A stretch of 64,000 nt of DNA from Leuconostoc lactis (GCF_007954625.1 NZ_CP042420.1:814501-878500), one strand, 5' to 3'; counted from the first letter of the stretch, positions 16,755-24,953 are shown. Translations and numbers: made by a program. Notes: generated by a model from the letters alone, not told the origin.

Positions 16755-16800
16755 AGGAGGAAAGGCATACAGTAATTGGTGCTGTATGTTTAATAGACAC
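16755..16800 (+). promoter_or_regulatory. SD followed by a hairpin before fabZ
   Basis: A very strong SD (AGGAGGAAAGG, 16755-16765) is followed directly by CATACAG (16766-16772) pairing with CTGTATG (16782-16788), then 12 nt without an SD before ATG 16801. An in-frame ATG at 16786 lies inside the stem. Same architecture as at 94, 9967, 18695, 41555 and 47663. Confidence 0.55.
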
Positions 16801-17232
16801 ATGAGCGTACTAAATACCCAACAAATTATGGACATCATCCCGCATCGTTATCCGATGTTGATGTTGGATACGGTTGAAGAATTGGTGCCGGGTGAACGTG
16901 CCGTGGCTTACAAGAATATTTCAATCAATGAAGAAATTTTCCAAGGTCATTTTCCAGGGAATCCAACATTTCCAGGTGCGTTAACCGTTGAAGCCTTGGC
17001 CCAAACGGGTGCCGTTGCGCTCTTGTCGATGCCGGAGTATAAAGGGAAAACAGCTTACTTTGGTGGTATCAAGAAGGCGCGTTATCGTCAAATGGTACGC
17101 CCTGGTGATCGTTTGCGTCTGGAAGTCACAATTGATCGTTTGCGTGGGCCAATTGGGACAGGTAAAGGCATTGTGTGGATTGGTGACAAGAAAGCAACAA
17201 CTGCTGAATTGACATTCATCATTGGAGATTAA
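16801..17232 (+). CDS. fabZ: 3-hydroxyacyl-ACP dehydratase FabZ
   Basis: A 143-aa hot-dog dehydratase, the standard FabZ of LAB fab operons lying between accB and accC. Catalytic His is in GHFPGNP and Glu in TVEALAQTG. The start MSVLNTQQIM matches the family N-terminus, so the upstream ATG at 16786 is not preferred. The SD is remote and separated by a hairpin. Confidence 0.92.
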   Translation: MSVLNTQQIMDIIPHRYPMLMLDTVEELVPGERAVAYKNISINEEIFQGHFPGNPTFPGALTVEALAQTGAVALLSMPEYKGKTAYFGGIKKARYRQMVRPGDRLRLEVTIDRLRGPIGTGKGIVWIGDKKATTAELTFIIGD

Positions 17233-17234
17233 TT

Positions 17235-18611
17235 GTGTTTAAAAAAGTATTGGTTGCCAACCGTGGTGAAATTGCGGTTCGTATCATCCGAACATTAAAA
17301 GAAATGGGTATTGGATCAGTGGCGATTTATTCGACTGCTGATAAGGATAGCCTACATGTTCAAATCGCTGATGAAGCTATCGCTGTCGGTGGGCCAAAGC
17401 CAAAAGATTCTTATTTGAACATGAAAAATATTTTGAGCGCCGCACTTCTTTCTGGGGCAGAAGCCATCCATCCAGGTTACGGCTTCTTAGCTGAAAATGC
17501 GCTGTTTGCCGAAATGGTCGGTGAGGTCGGGATTAAATGGATCGGTCCACGACCAGAAACCATCGAATTAATGGGTAATAAAGCGAATGCCCGTGAAGAA
17601 ATGCGCCGCGCTGGGGTGCCTGTCATTCCAGGGTCTGAAGGGTTTATTCGAGATTTTGACGAAGCTAAGACTGTGGCTGATCGCATTGGCTATCCTTTGT
17701 TGCTCAAGGCTGCTGCTGGTGGTGGTGGTAAAGGGATGCGCTTTGTTTACGGCGAAGATGAGCTCTCAGATAAATTTGATGATGCGCAAAATGAAGCCCG
17801 TGCTGCTTTTGGCGATGACCATATGTATATCGAAAAGGTCATGGAACGCGTGCGACATATTGAAATGCAATTGTTGCGCGATGAGAATGGCCATGTGATT
17901 TATTTGCCTGAACGTAATTGTTCTTTGCAACGTAATAACCAAAAAGTGTTAGAAGAATCACCAGCAACTGGTGTGACGCCAGCGATGCGTGCTGAATTGG
18001 GTGACATTGTGACCCGCGCTGCCCAAGCTTTGGGTTATGTCAATACTGGTACGATTGAATTTTTACAAGATCATGAAGGCGCCTTTTATTTCATGGAAAT
18101 GAACACGCGAATTCAAGTGGAGCATCCCGTTTCTGAAATGGTCACCGGTCTAGATTTGATTAAATTACAGATTGCTGTGGCCGCTGGGGAAGATTTGCCA
18201 GTGACGCAAGATGATGTACAAGTACAAGGACATTCGATTGAAGTACGTTTGACGGCTGAACAGCCAGAAAATCATTTTGCACCTAGTGCTGGGACAGTTG
18301 ACTTTGTCTTTTTACCAACTGGTGGGCCTGGTATTCGTATTGATTCGGCATTGTTTAATGGTGATAAAATCCAACCATTCTATGATTCAATGATTGGCAA
18401 GTTGATTGTTCATGGTGCTGATCGTGCGCAAGCGATGGCCAAGATGCGTCGAATTGTGGATGAAACGGTAATACGTGGGGTCGCCACGAGCCGTGCCTTC
18501 CAACAGGCATTGTTAGCTGATCCACAAGTACAACGTGGCGAATTTGATACACGTTACCTAGAAAGTGACTTTTTACCACGCTGGCTTGACAGTTTGCCAG
18601 CGACTGAATAA
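17235..18611 (+). CDS. accC: Acetyl-CoA carboxylase, biotin carboxylase subunit
   Basis: A 458-aa ATP-grasp enzyme that carboxylates biotin on AccB. N-terminal VLVANRGEIAVRIIR, ATP lid KAAAGGGGKGMR, catalytic region EMNTRIQVEHPVSEM. GTG start with GGAGA upstream, 2 nt after fabZ. Confidence 0.95.
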   Translation: MFKKVLVANRGEIAVRIIRTLKEMGIGSVAIYSTADKDSLHVQIADEAIAVGGPKPKDSYLNMKNILSAALLSGAEAIHPGYGFLAENALFAEMVGEVGIKWIGPRPETIELMGNKANAREEMRRAGVPVIPGSEGFIRDFDEAKTVADRIGYPLLLKAAAGGGGKGMRFVYGEDELSDKFDDAQNEARAAFGDDHMYIEKVMERVRHIEMQLLRDENGHVIYLPERNCSLQRNNQKVLEESPATGVTPAMRAELGDIVTRAAQALGYVNTGTIEFLQDHEGAFYFMEMNTRIQVEHPVSEMVTGLDLIKLQIAVAAGEDLPVTQDDVQVQGHSIEVRLTAEQPENHFAPSAGTVDFVFLPTGGPGIRIDSALFNGDKIQPFYDSMIGKLIVHGADRAQAMAKMRRIVDETVIRGVATSRAFQQALLADPQVQRGEFDTRYLESDFLPRWLDSLPATE

Positions 18612-18614
18612 ACA

Positions 18615-18680
18615 ATAATACCGCGTATGGCCGACATATGCGGTATTATCATATTAGTGCCATATGCAGTTCTGGACTGC
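18615..18680 (+). other. Paired hairpins in the accC-accD spacer
   Basis: ATAATACCGCGTAT (18615-18628) pairs with ATATGCGGTATTAT (18636-18649), 14 bp with one G-U. It has no T tract, so it is unlikely to be a simple terminator. A second hairpin GCAGT/ACTGC follows (18666-18680). The 136-nt spacer is the longest in the operon and may uncouple accD-accA from the genes upstream. Confidence 0.5.
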
Positions 18681-18694
18681 TAAGTAAAGTGATT

Positions 18695-18747
18695 AGGAGG
18701 CATGTGTCCCATCTTGTGAGTTTGAGGTGTTGGGGCACGGGATAAAG
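18695..18747 (+). promoter_or_regulatory. SD followed by a hairpin before accD
   Basis: AGGAGG (18695-18700), then GTGTCCC (18704-18710) pairing with GGGGCAC (18732-18738), then 9 nt before ATG 18748. A GTG mini-ORF of 13 codons (18704-18745) ends 2 nt before the ATG. Confidence 0.5.
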
Positions 18748-19587
18748 ATGGATTTATACGATAATCAAAAATCAACCGCTAAAATTAAGCGGGATGCATC
18801 AGTCAATGAACGCATCCCAGATGGGCTTTTCTTAGCTTGCCCTTATTGCGGTGTTCAAATGTATAATAAACAATTGGGGCCGTTTCGTGTGTGTGCGCAC
18901 TGTGGCTATGGTTTCCGTTTACAAGCGCAAGAACGCGTCGACTTGCTCACGCAATCATTTGAAGAAATGGATGCCGACATTGAAATGACAACACCGGAAT
19001 TTCCTGGTTATGCGGATAAACTAGCGCGTGCGAAATCACAAACAGGTTTAGGCGAATCTGTATTGACCGGGGTGGCCACGATTGAAAATGAAAAAGTGGC
19101 ACTAGGGGTCATGGATTCTTATTTCATGATGGGGTCATTGGGATCAATGACTGGTGAAAAAATCACCCGTTTGTTTGAATACGCGACGGATAAAAAGTTA
19201 CCAGTGGTATTATTCACGGCCTCTGGTGGCGCGCGCATGCAAGAAGGCATTAATTCTTTGATGCAAATGGCCAAAGTGTCAGCGGCAGTGGCGGCACATC
19301 AAGAAGCAGGCCTACTTTATTTGGTCGTACTGACAGATCCAACAACGGGTGGGGTAACGGCTAGTTTCGCCATGCAAGGAGATATTACGTTAGCTGAACC
19401 GCATGCTTTAGTTGGCTTTGCTGGTGCGCGCGTGATTGAATCAACAATTCATGAGAAACTACCAAAGGACTTTCAGCGTGTCGAAACGTTATTAGAAAAT
19501 GGCTTTGTTGATCAAATCGTGCCCCGACCTGAACTTGGGCCAATCATTGCTAAGTTGGTGAGGTTACATCGGGTGTCGGAGGTATAA
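18748..19587 (+). CDS. accD: Acetyl-CoA carboxylase, carboxyltransferase beta subunit
   Basis: A 279-aa subunit that, with AccA, moves CO2 from biotin to acetyl-CoA. The N-terminal zinc ribbon is complete (CPYCG then CAHCG), followed by the crotonase-like carboxyltransferase core with SGGARMQEG and GGVTASFAMQGD. ATG 18748 matches the usual start a short distance before the zinc ribbon. Confidence 0.94.
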   Translation: MDLYDNQKSTAKIKRDASVNERIPDGLFLACPYCGVQMYNKQLGPFRVCAHCGYGFRLQAQERVDLLTQSFEEMDADIEMTTPEFPGYADKLARAKSQTGLGESVLTGVATIENEKVALGVMDSYFMMGSLGSMTGEKITRLFEYATDKKLPVVLFTASGGARMQEGINSLMQMAKVSAAVAAHQEAGLLYLVVLTDPTTGGVTASFAMQGDITLAEPHALVGFAGARVIESTIHEKLPKDFQRVETLLENGFVDQIVPRPELGPIIAKLVRLHRVSEV

Positions 19588-19588
19588 C

Positions 19589-20389
19589 ATGGCAGTCAAT
19601 ATTGGATTAAAATTATTTAAGCATGAATTAACGCCAGCCGAAGTGGTGAAAAAGTCACGCGAAGATCGCTTTTTGGCGCGTGAAATTATTGATGGTATTT
19701 TTACGGATTTTGTTGAACTGCATGGCGATCGTTTGAGTGGGGATGACATGTCGGTGATTGGCGGCATTGCGGCCTTAAATGGCAAGCCAGTGACTGTTAT
19801 TGCCATTGATAAGGGTGTTGATATTCAAGATAAGTTGAGCAAACGCAATGGCTCGCCTGAACCATGGGGCTATCGCAAAGCACAACGCTTGATGCAACAG
19901 GCCAACAAGTTTCATCGCCCAATTGTGACGTTTATTAACACGCCAGGGGCATTTCCAGGTAAAACGGCGGAAGCGCAAGGCCAAGGCGAAGCGATTGCCA
20001 AGTCCATTTTAGAATCTATGAAATTGACGGTGCCAATGATCGCCATTATTTATGGTGAAGGTGGTTCTGGTGGCGCTTTGGCATTGGCGACGAGTGATCA
20101 AGTCTGGATGTTCCAAAACGCGACGTATTCCATTTTGTCACCGGAAGGTTTTGCATCTATTTTATGGAAAGATAGTAAGCGTGCCGATGAGGCCGCTGCT
20201 GTCATGGGCATCACGGCTAAGGATCTTTTGGAAAAGGGTGTGATTGAATATATTATTCCCGAATCACGCAATCATCCGCGTGTCTTTAATTTGATTCGTC
20301 AGCGGTTAGATGATGAATTTGCTCGGTTAAATGGGTTAACGCCAGAAGAATTACTTAAGCAAAGACGTGCACGTTTTAGAGCGTTTTAA
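19589..20389 (+). CDS. accA: Acetyl-CoA carboxylase, carboxyltransferase alpha subunit
   Basis: A 266-aa partner of AccD. It shows TFINTPGAFPGKTAEAQGQ, then EGGSGGALALATSDQVWM, the oxyanion-hole region. It begins 1 nt after accD with SD CGGAGG. It is a short form lacking the long N-terminal helix of E. coli AccA, as in streptococci. Last gene of the operon, followed by a terminator. Confidence 0.94.
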   Translation: MAVNIGLKLFKHELTPAEVVKKSREDRFLAREIIDGIFTDFVELHGDRLSGDDMSVIGGIAALNGKPVTVIAIDKGVDIQDKLSKRNGSPEPWGYRKAQRLMQQANKFHRPIVTFINTPGAFPGKTAEAQGQGEAIAKSILESMKLTVPMIAIIYGEGGSGGALALATSDQVWMFQNATYSILSPEGFASILWKDSKRADEAAAVMGITAKDLLEKGVIEYIIPESRNHPRVFNLIRQRLDDEFARLNGLTPEELLKQRRARFRAF

Positions 20390-20402
20390 TATGGTATAAT
20401 AA

Positions 20403-20430
20403 AAATACTGACGGCTGTCAGTATTTTTAT
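20403..20430 (+). terminator. Terminator of the fab/acc operon
   Basis: AAATACTGAC / GTCAGTATTT stem with loop GGCT and a T tract. A TATAAT at 20395-20400 lies just before it and could be a promoter for ssrA or chance. Confidence 0.75.
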
Positions 20431-20453
20431 TTGTTGCGCGAGCAGCTTAAATT

Positions 20454-20809
20454 GGGGTCGTTTTTGGAATTCGACAGGCTGTTTAGGGCATGGACTGCGC
20501 TTCGCCATCCGGGCGTTAAAACGGGCAGACATTTTAACTGCAAAAAACGAAAACTCTTTCGCAATCGCTGCCTAAAAACCAGTGATGCGTAACTTAATCT
20601 TGGTAGCTGGCGTCTGAGATTAGGTCATAAAAAGTCAGATCGCGTCGTTGCTTAGATTCGGAACAGCGGCGTTAAATGAATCGAGTTAGTGATTGATGTT
20701 AGCCTCGTGTTGTGGCGGAATTAATCATGAAACTTAAGTGACAACACTATAAGCGTAGAGGTTCATGTACCGGGCAGTTTGGACAGGGGTTCGACTCCCC
20801 TCGGCTCCA
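20454..20809 (+). ncRNA. ssrA: Transfer-messenger RNA (tmRNA)
   Basis: About 356 nt. The 5' end GGGGTCG pairs with 3' CGGCTCC, and the 3' half ends with a tRNA-like T arm (GGGGTTCGACTCCCC). The tag reading frame starts with GCA at 20540 and reads AKNENSFAIAA, ending at TAA 20573-20575. It rescues stalled ribosomes and tags their products for proteolysis. CCA is not encoded, and the discriminator A is 20809. Confidence 0.95.
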
Positions 20810-20813
20810 TATT

Positions 20814-20851
20814 AGCGGTGATACTAGGAATACTGGTATCATCGCTTTTTT
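20814..20851 (+). terminator. Terminator of ssrA
   Basis: AGCGGTGATAC (20814-20824) / GTATCATCGCT (20836-20846), 11 bp with one G-U, followed by a T tract. Confidence 0.8.
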
Positions 20852-20934
20852 CATGTAAAACATTGATATGACAGTATTTTCAGTGTATACAAGCGTATCA
20901 AAAAGTATAAGAGAAAATAAAAAAATAAGCACCA

Positions 20935-20955
20935 TTTGCTACAAATTTGCTACAA
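20935..20955 (+). repeat. Direct repeat TTTGCTACAA x2, possible old attachment region
   Basis: Two exact 10-bp copies (20935-20944 and 20946-20955) one helical turn apart, about 130 bp beyond the 3' end of ssrA. That gene is a favoured target of phage and island integrases. No integrase gene is present. Confidence 0.35.
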
Positions 20956-20979
20956 GGTACTTAATTCTGATAATGCTTT

Positions 20980-21004
20980 GGCGTTCTTGGATGAGCGCCT
21001 TTTC
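20980..21004 (+). terminator. Terminator-like hairpin in the ssrA-csp spacer
   Basis: GGCGTTC (20980-20986) / GAGCGCC (20993-20999), 7 bp with one G-U, followed by TTTTCTT. No intact gene precedes it, so it may belong to the decayed element. Confidence 0.5.
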
Positions 21005-21115
21005 TTATAATTTCGATTTCATTAAATTGCATGGTATTTCAAGCAAAATAACACAAATAACAACAGCTGAAAAATGGTAAAACTACGGGACAAATTTAGA
21101 CATTACCGACCTATT

Positions 21116-21158
21116 AAAAGCGTTAGAAGACTGAGTATTGGTTATCTGGTGCTTTTTT
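21116..21158 (+). terminator. Weak terminator-like hairpin upstream of csp
   Basis: AAAAGCGTTAG pairs with CTGGTGCTTTT (three G-U pairs) and is followed by T residues. It overlaps the end of the possible pseudogene and precedes the csp leader. About 140 nt from here to the csp start holds no gene. Confidence 0.4.
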
Positions 21159-21301
21159 ATTTGCTATTAGTTGTGATACGTGTTACAGTTAATGAGTAAT
21201 AAAGTTTTTGATTTTGATTTCTCTTTTCTTGAAGGACATTCAGTACCAATTATTTAAATTACAAATAAAGATTGGTGAATGCACCAAAGGAGAAACATAT
21301 A

Positions 21302-21502
21302 ATGGAAACAGGCACAGTAAAGTGGTTTAATGGCGACAAGGGTTTTGGATTTATCACACGTGAAAATGGTGATGATGTCTTTGCTCACTTCTCAGCTATT
21401 CAAAGCAATGGCTTCAAAACACTTGATGAAGGTCAATCAGTGACTTTCGATGTTGAAAGTGGCGATCGCGGTTTGCAAGCCACTAATATCGTTAAAGCTT
21501 AA
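21302..21502 (+). CDS. Cold shock protein, CspA family
   Basis: A 66-aa single-stranded nucleic acid chaperone. RNP1 KGFGFIT and RNP2 VFAHFSAI are intact, and the N-terminus TGTVKWFN is typical. ATG 21302 lies 8 nt after AAAGGAG. The in-frame start at 21272 would cover that SD. A long untranslated leader is likely, as in other cold shock genes. Confidence 0.94.
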   Translation: METGTVKWFNGDKGFGFITRENGDDVFAHFSAIQSNGFKTLDEGQSVTFDVESGDRGLQATNIVKA

Positions 21503-21510
21503 TAAATATA

Positions 21511-21533
21511 AAGCTCACTAATGTGGGCTTTTT
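21511..21533 (+). terminator. Terminator after csp
   Basis: AAGCTCAC / GTGGGCTT, 8 bp with one G-U, loop TAAT, T tract. Confidence 0.75.
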
Positions 21534-21550
21534 AATTTAATCAATATATA

Positions 21551-21590
21551 AACAGCTCGACTAGATTAATTTCTGGTCGAGCTGTTTTAT
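21551..21590 (+). terminator. Second terminator after csp
   Basis: AACAGCTCGACTAG (21551-21564) / CTGGTCGAGCTGTT (21573-21586), 14 bp with one G-U, then TTTATTAT. A strong back-up to the first hairpin. Confidence 0.75.
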
Positions 21591-21696
21591 TATCTTCAAA
21601 GTCTTTTAGCGTGATATCTGGCATATTTGTAAGCACTTCATTAATGTTTATTATTTATTGATAAACGGTAGAAGTATTGCGTTATGTTGGTTTATG

Positions 21697-21783
21697 TTAT
21701 AGCACAATAGCATGTATTAAGTAACCAACTACTAGGCCAATTAGTATACCAATTCCAATACGTCAAAATAATTTTTTACCCAT
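21697..21783 (-). pseudogene. Small membrane-peptide frame with an internal stop
   Basis: On the minus strand an ATG reads MGKKLF, then TGA, then RIGIGILIGLVVGYLIHAIVL and TAA. The second part is a clean Gly-rich transmembrane helix. Either a one-codon inactivation of a small membrane protein or chance. No strong SD is seen. The rest of 21591-21877 shows nothing else convincing. Confidence 0.25.
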
Positions 21784-21877
21784 TGTTGAGGACGCCTTTA
21801 TATGGTTAGAAACAACCCACTCATCATATAGACAGTCAGATGTTATCTCGAAAATTGACACGATGTTAAGAGCAAAC

Positions 21878-21914
21878 AAAAAACGTACCTGAGCGGAAAC
21901 CAGTACGTTTTTTT
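21878..21914. terminator. Terminator-like hairpin between csp region and VTT gene
   Basis: AAACGTAC (21881-21888) / GTACGTTT (21903-21910) flanked by A and T runs, so it could act in both directions. It lies just past the end of the minus-strand VTT gene. Confidence 0.6.
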
Positions 21915-21963
21915 ATCGTATTAATATGATGCATAAGCTGTGAAAAAATTTTAGGTTTTACGG

Positions 21964-22638
21964 TTACGACAGTGTTTGCTGCTGACGCTTCTTGAGACGT
22001 AACAGGATAACGGCAATAATGCCGACAGCGAGCACAGCTAAGACGACTTTTAGTTCTGGTGTACTGTGACCACGGAAGATGGCATCGCCACCAACACTGA
22101 GTAACACCGCAGAGGGGATGCTGCCGATAAACATTGATAAATAGGTTACTTTATCAGGCAATTTAAGCTTATTAGCGGTGTAATTCACGATAAACATCGG
22201 GATGATGGGGATCATATATGAAATCGTTAAAATGATTGCGGGATGTTTAGCGGAAGAGATGAATCGTACCCATCGGTTTTTCGTATGTGGCTTAGATAGA
22301 ATCTTAAAATGGCTGATGAGAATAAAAGATAAACTATTACCAGTAAAGGTACCGATGATATTTAATAAAATACCAATGGCGGGACCAAAATAGACACCGA
22401 TTAAAACGCCGACCATTGATGTTGGCACACCAGGAATCAGACAGAAAAGTGCCAAGGTAGCAGTTAATAGAAAGGCCGTAGTAATACCATGTGAACGAAT
22501 TTGCGCACGAATGTCTGCCGCAGGCGTATGGGGGTTAATTAATGAGAGAACGTCAGGATATAGATTTTTAGTTAATAACAATAACAAAATGATTGTGATG
22601 GCACCAACTAAAATACTGACTATAGTCTTTTTTTTCAC
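21964..22638 (-). CDS. VTT-domain (TVP38/DedA-like) membrane protein
   Basis: A 224-aa membrane protein with about five or six hydrophobic segments. The VTT-domain core is visible as FCLIPGVPTSMVGVLIGVYFG, then GNSLSFILI, and a C-terminal basic tail RLKKRQQQ. DedA/TVP38 proteins are linked to lipid scrambling and envelope homeostasis. The exact role here is not known. GTG start with AGAAAGGA 10 nt upstream. Confidence 0.78.
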   Translation of the reverse strand: MKKKTIVSILVGAITIILLLLLTKNLYPDVLSLINPHTPAADIRAQIRSHGITTAFLLTATLALFCLIPGVPTSMVGVLIGVYFGPAIGILLNIIGTFTGNSLSFILISHFKILSKPHTKNRWVRFISSAKHPAIILTISYMIPIIPMFIVNYTANKLKLPDKVTYLSMFIGSIPSAVLLSVGGDAIFRGHSTPELKVVLAVLAVGIIAVILLRLKKRQQQTLS

Positions 22639-22684
22639 AACAGCTTAATCCTTTCTGAGTTATTGCGCTGTGGGACAAGGCGAG

Positions 22685-23575
22685 TTAATCGGCATTTAAT
22701 TGCTTTGCCGTAACCGCCGCTAGGGATTCAATTAAATCAATGCCTTGATCTTTGGTAGCGTTGCCGTTTGTTAAGACAGCAATGGTATAGTTACTATTCT
22801 TGGTTTTGACGTGTCCAATTGTATTCACCACCCAACCGTTATCGAGTGCCAACCAGCCATTTTTAAGTTCAACTTGTGCATTGTCAGCGAGTTCGCTACT
22901 CATGCCCCAAGCTTGGTCGGGGGCGACATTTGCCATGAGTTGCAAGACATAATTGCGATCTGCTTGATCGAGTGGGGATTTGGTGCCATAAGCCAATGCA
23001 TTTAATAATTTGATTTGATCGGCTGCAGTTGTCGTTGATAGTCCCCAAGCAGCCGTGCTCATTTTGGTATGGGTCATGCCGAGTTGATTAAAAAGGCGAT
23101 TGGGCGCTGTGTAACCACCTTGATAAGTATTTAATAAAGTGGTCGTGGCCTCATTGTCAGATAAGGTGATCATGTCTTGCGCAAGGGTTTGCTCATTAGC
23201 GGACAATGAGGTGTTGTTGTCTTCGTGGTTATTTAATAAGTTAGCCAAAACAGCCACTTTAATGATACTAGCGGTGTAATAGGTTGCGGACGTGTTATTG
23301 CTGAAAGCGGTGGTCTGGTCAGTTTTGTGGTTATAGACTGCAATGTTAACGTTAGCGTCTTGATCTGTGAGGATATCTTGCCATTGCTGCTTTAATTCAG
23401 AGTCTGGTTGGTGCGTTAATTGTTCAGACAACGAGACAACGGGTTTGATCAATGATTCAAGGAATCCTTTACCAACAGCCTGATAAACCAGGATACCACT
23501 TAGGATGACTAGCATGAGAATGGTGAATCGGACACCTTTTTTTAACTTGGGTCTTTTTTGCTTACGGAGGGTCAT
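22685..23575 (-). CDS. Serine hydrolase, class A beta-lactamase-like fold
   Basis: A 296-aa protein with an N-terminal membrane anchor (about residues 17-34) and an extracytoplasmic beta-lactamase/transpeptidase-like domain. The active-site motifs are S-x-x-K as SIIK, SDN as LSDNEATTT, and KNGW in the KTG position. Many LAB carry such proteins without being beta-lactam resistant, so a cell-wall role is as likely. No clear SD before the ATG. Confidence 0.75.
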   Translation of the reverse strand: MTLRKQKRPKLKKGVRFTILMLVILSGILVYQAVGKGFLESLIKPVVSLSEQLTHQPDSELKQQWQDILTDQDANVNIAVYNHKTDQTTAFSNNTSATYYTASIIKVAVLANLLNNHEDNNTSLSANEQTLAQDMITLSDNEATTTLLNTYQGGYTAPNRLFNQLGMTHTKMSTAAWGLSTTTAADQIKLLNALAYGTKSPLDQADRNYVLQLMANVAPDQAWGMSSELADNAQVELKNGWLALDNGWVVNTIGHVKTKNSNYTIAVLTNGNATKDQGIDLIESLAAVTAKQLNAD

Positions 23576-23955
23576 AAAATCAATTTTACATTTCTAAAGT
23601 AGTTGCAGTATGAGACGTAACATGACGTCAAATAACATATACCCATCATAACAAATATTTAGAGAACCTGTCAGAGAATTGTGCGTGCTAACGCCTCGTG
23701 CGCCCTGCGTGAAGCGAAACTAACTGATGTCGCAAAAAGATTATGTACGCACTCAAAGGAGTGCTTGTTGTTTATTTTTGTCTGGCATACCAGTCAGCTT
23801 GAAAAATGGCGTAACGGTCGGTGTCGACCCATTGACCATTATAGAATATCTCATGCTTGAAAACGTATAAGAGGGGGAGCAGTAGGTGATTTAAAAATGT
23901 TAAAAGTGTTAGAAATGTTATATCATAGTTATAAAATGAGAAGAGGGTATGACAG
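23576..23955. other. 380-nt spacer without a convincing gene
   Basis: It contains a hairpin GCACTC-AAAG-GAGTGC (23749-23764) followed by TTGTTGTTT. A minus-strand frame ends ...GQWVDTDRYAIFQADW-type residues at 23772 but has no SD. The promoter of the GNAT gene must lie in its last 60 nt (AT-rich, TATAAA at 23930-23935). Confidence 0.4.
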
Positions 23956-24411
23956 ATGACAAAACGAGTTGGACGCTTAACTGCGGTAGATATCACAGCT
24001 GCTGCGCAATTATATCAAACGGTATTTTCCCAAGCACCATGGTTTGAAACGCATGCTTTATCTGACGTGAGCCAATATATCTCACGCTTACTGGCAATGA
24101 ACACTAATCGTTGCTATGCAATTTGGGAAGCAAAACAACTTATCGGGGTGGCCTTAGGCTTTTCTAAGCCGTGGCATCGTGGGGTAGAATACCAGTTATT
24201 AGACTTATTTGTAGCTGCTGATCAACAAAAAAAGGGTGTCGGCACCCTTTTGCTTGAAATGATTAAAGCCGATTTATCAGCGGCCGATATCCCGCATATC
24301 ATATTAGAAACTGAAGAGGGGACACCAGCTGAACAATTTTATTATCACAATGGTTTCACATTGCAACCCGACCAACGTGCGTTGACGTTGGTCAGTACGA
24401 CAGCACGTTAA
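23956..24411 (+). CDS. GNAT-family N-acetyltransferase
   Basis: A 151-aa acetyl-CoA-dependent acetyltransferase. Motif A is LFVAADQQKKGVGTLLLEM (Q/R-x-x-G-x-G). The later EEGTPAEQFYYHNGF is the usual C-terminal beta-bulge region. SD GAGAAGAGGG is upstream. Substrate unknown. Confidence 0.8.
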   Translation: MTKRVGRLTAVDITAAAQLYQTVFSQAPWFETHALSDVSQYISRLLAMNTNRCYAIWEAKQLIGVALGFSKPWHRGVEYQLLDLFVAADQQKKGVGTLLLEMIKADLSAADIPHIILETEEGTPAEQFYYHNGFTLQPDQRALTLVSTTAR

Positions 24412-24425
24412 TCTTTGATGCGACT

Positions 24426-24764
24426 TTAATAGCTGTTATTAATGAGTGTTGAGAGCATTGTCACAAAAAAGAAGACATAAAGTATGCCAAGAATCACTGC
24501 GATAATGAATTGGACAAGTCCGGCCCGATTCCAAGTCGCTTGAACGGCTTTAAAAGTGTCAACATCTTGGTAATCACCCTTTTGCCAAGCCCATTCGTTG
24601 CCTTTGAACCCACAGACAAATACCCAAACGAGATTGAAGACAGGGATGAGACAAAGTAGTGGTAGGTAGGTTTTATTGCCAATGCCCCAAAAGATATTGT
24701 AAATAAATGCCCCCCAGTTCCAACCGCGTATTTCTTCAGGCACTGTTTTACCATTTTCATTCAT
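24426..24764 (-). CDS. Small membrane protein of unknown function
   Basis: A 112-aa protein with two hydrophobic segments (TYLPLLCLIPVFNLVWVFVC and a C-terminal one). Between them is a Trp-rich motif (GWNWGAFIYNIFWGIGNK, FKGNEWAWQ) shared by a family of LAB membrane proteins, some labelled ribonuclease G by error. ATG 24764 follows GGGGGAA by 7 nt. The longer frame to 24878 covers the leader. Transcribed away from tetR and may share its operator. Confidence 0.6.
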   Translation of the reverse strand: MNENGKTVPEEIRGWNWGAFIYNIFWGIGNKTYLPLLCLIPVFNLVWVFVCGFKGNEWAWQKGDYQDVDTFKAVQATWNRAGLVQFIIAVILGILYVFFFVTMLSTLINNSY

Positions 24765-24902
24765 GATCAAATTCCCCCTATATATAGCTTGTTCTGTGGG
24801 ATAACCCACGTCAATCATTGCTTCTAGCATAACAAAACACTCAGAAAAGTGGTAGGCAAACACCCTGAAAATTTCCATTATGGTATTTTAAGTATTTTTT
24901 CT

Positions 24903-24932
24903 ATTATAAAACGAAACGTATCGTTTTATAAT
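24903..24932. promoter_or_regulatory. 30-bp palindromic operator with nested divergent -10 boxes
   Basis: Fourteen of 15 base pairs are symmetric. TATAAT occurs at 24927-24932 on the plus strand and, by symmetry, at 24908-24903 on the minus strand. It lies 22 nt before the TetR gene. A repressor bound here would shut both directions. Confidence 0.6.
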
Positions 24933-24953
24933 TAACCCTAACAGGAGGGTACA

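Larger units (their letters stand above)
20868..21134 (+). pseudogene. Possible decayed gene fragment downstream of ssrA
   Basis: The frame 20868-21080 ends ...SSKITQITTAEKW, then a TAA. It continues in the same frame as NYGTNLDITDLLKALED and stops at 21134, which reads like the C-terminal helix of a real protein. No SD or start fits and no family is recognised. It may be a remnant of an element once integrated at ssrA. It could also be chance. Confidence 0.25.

Noticed and set aside
20395..20400. TATAAT at the end of accA as the ssrA promoter
   Set aside because: It would start transcription inside the operon terminator, and no -35 fits. Left as a possibility only.
20747..20935. 62-aa minus-strand frame across the 3' end of ssrA
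   Set aside because: It is the antisense of the tmRNA acceptor region. Such frames (with SRGESNPCPNCP) are a known annotation artefact.
21855..21860. Consensus TTGACA upstream of the VTT gene region
   Set aside because: No -10 at a workable distance and no gene downstream on that strand.
23772..23996. 74-aa minus-strand frame ending near 23772
   Set aside because: The C-terminal part looks protein-like, but there is no SD and the start lies inside the GNAT gene on the other strand. Not enough to call a gene.
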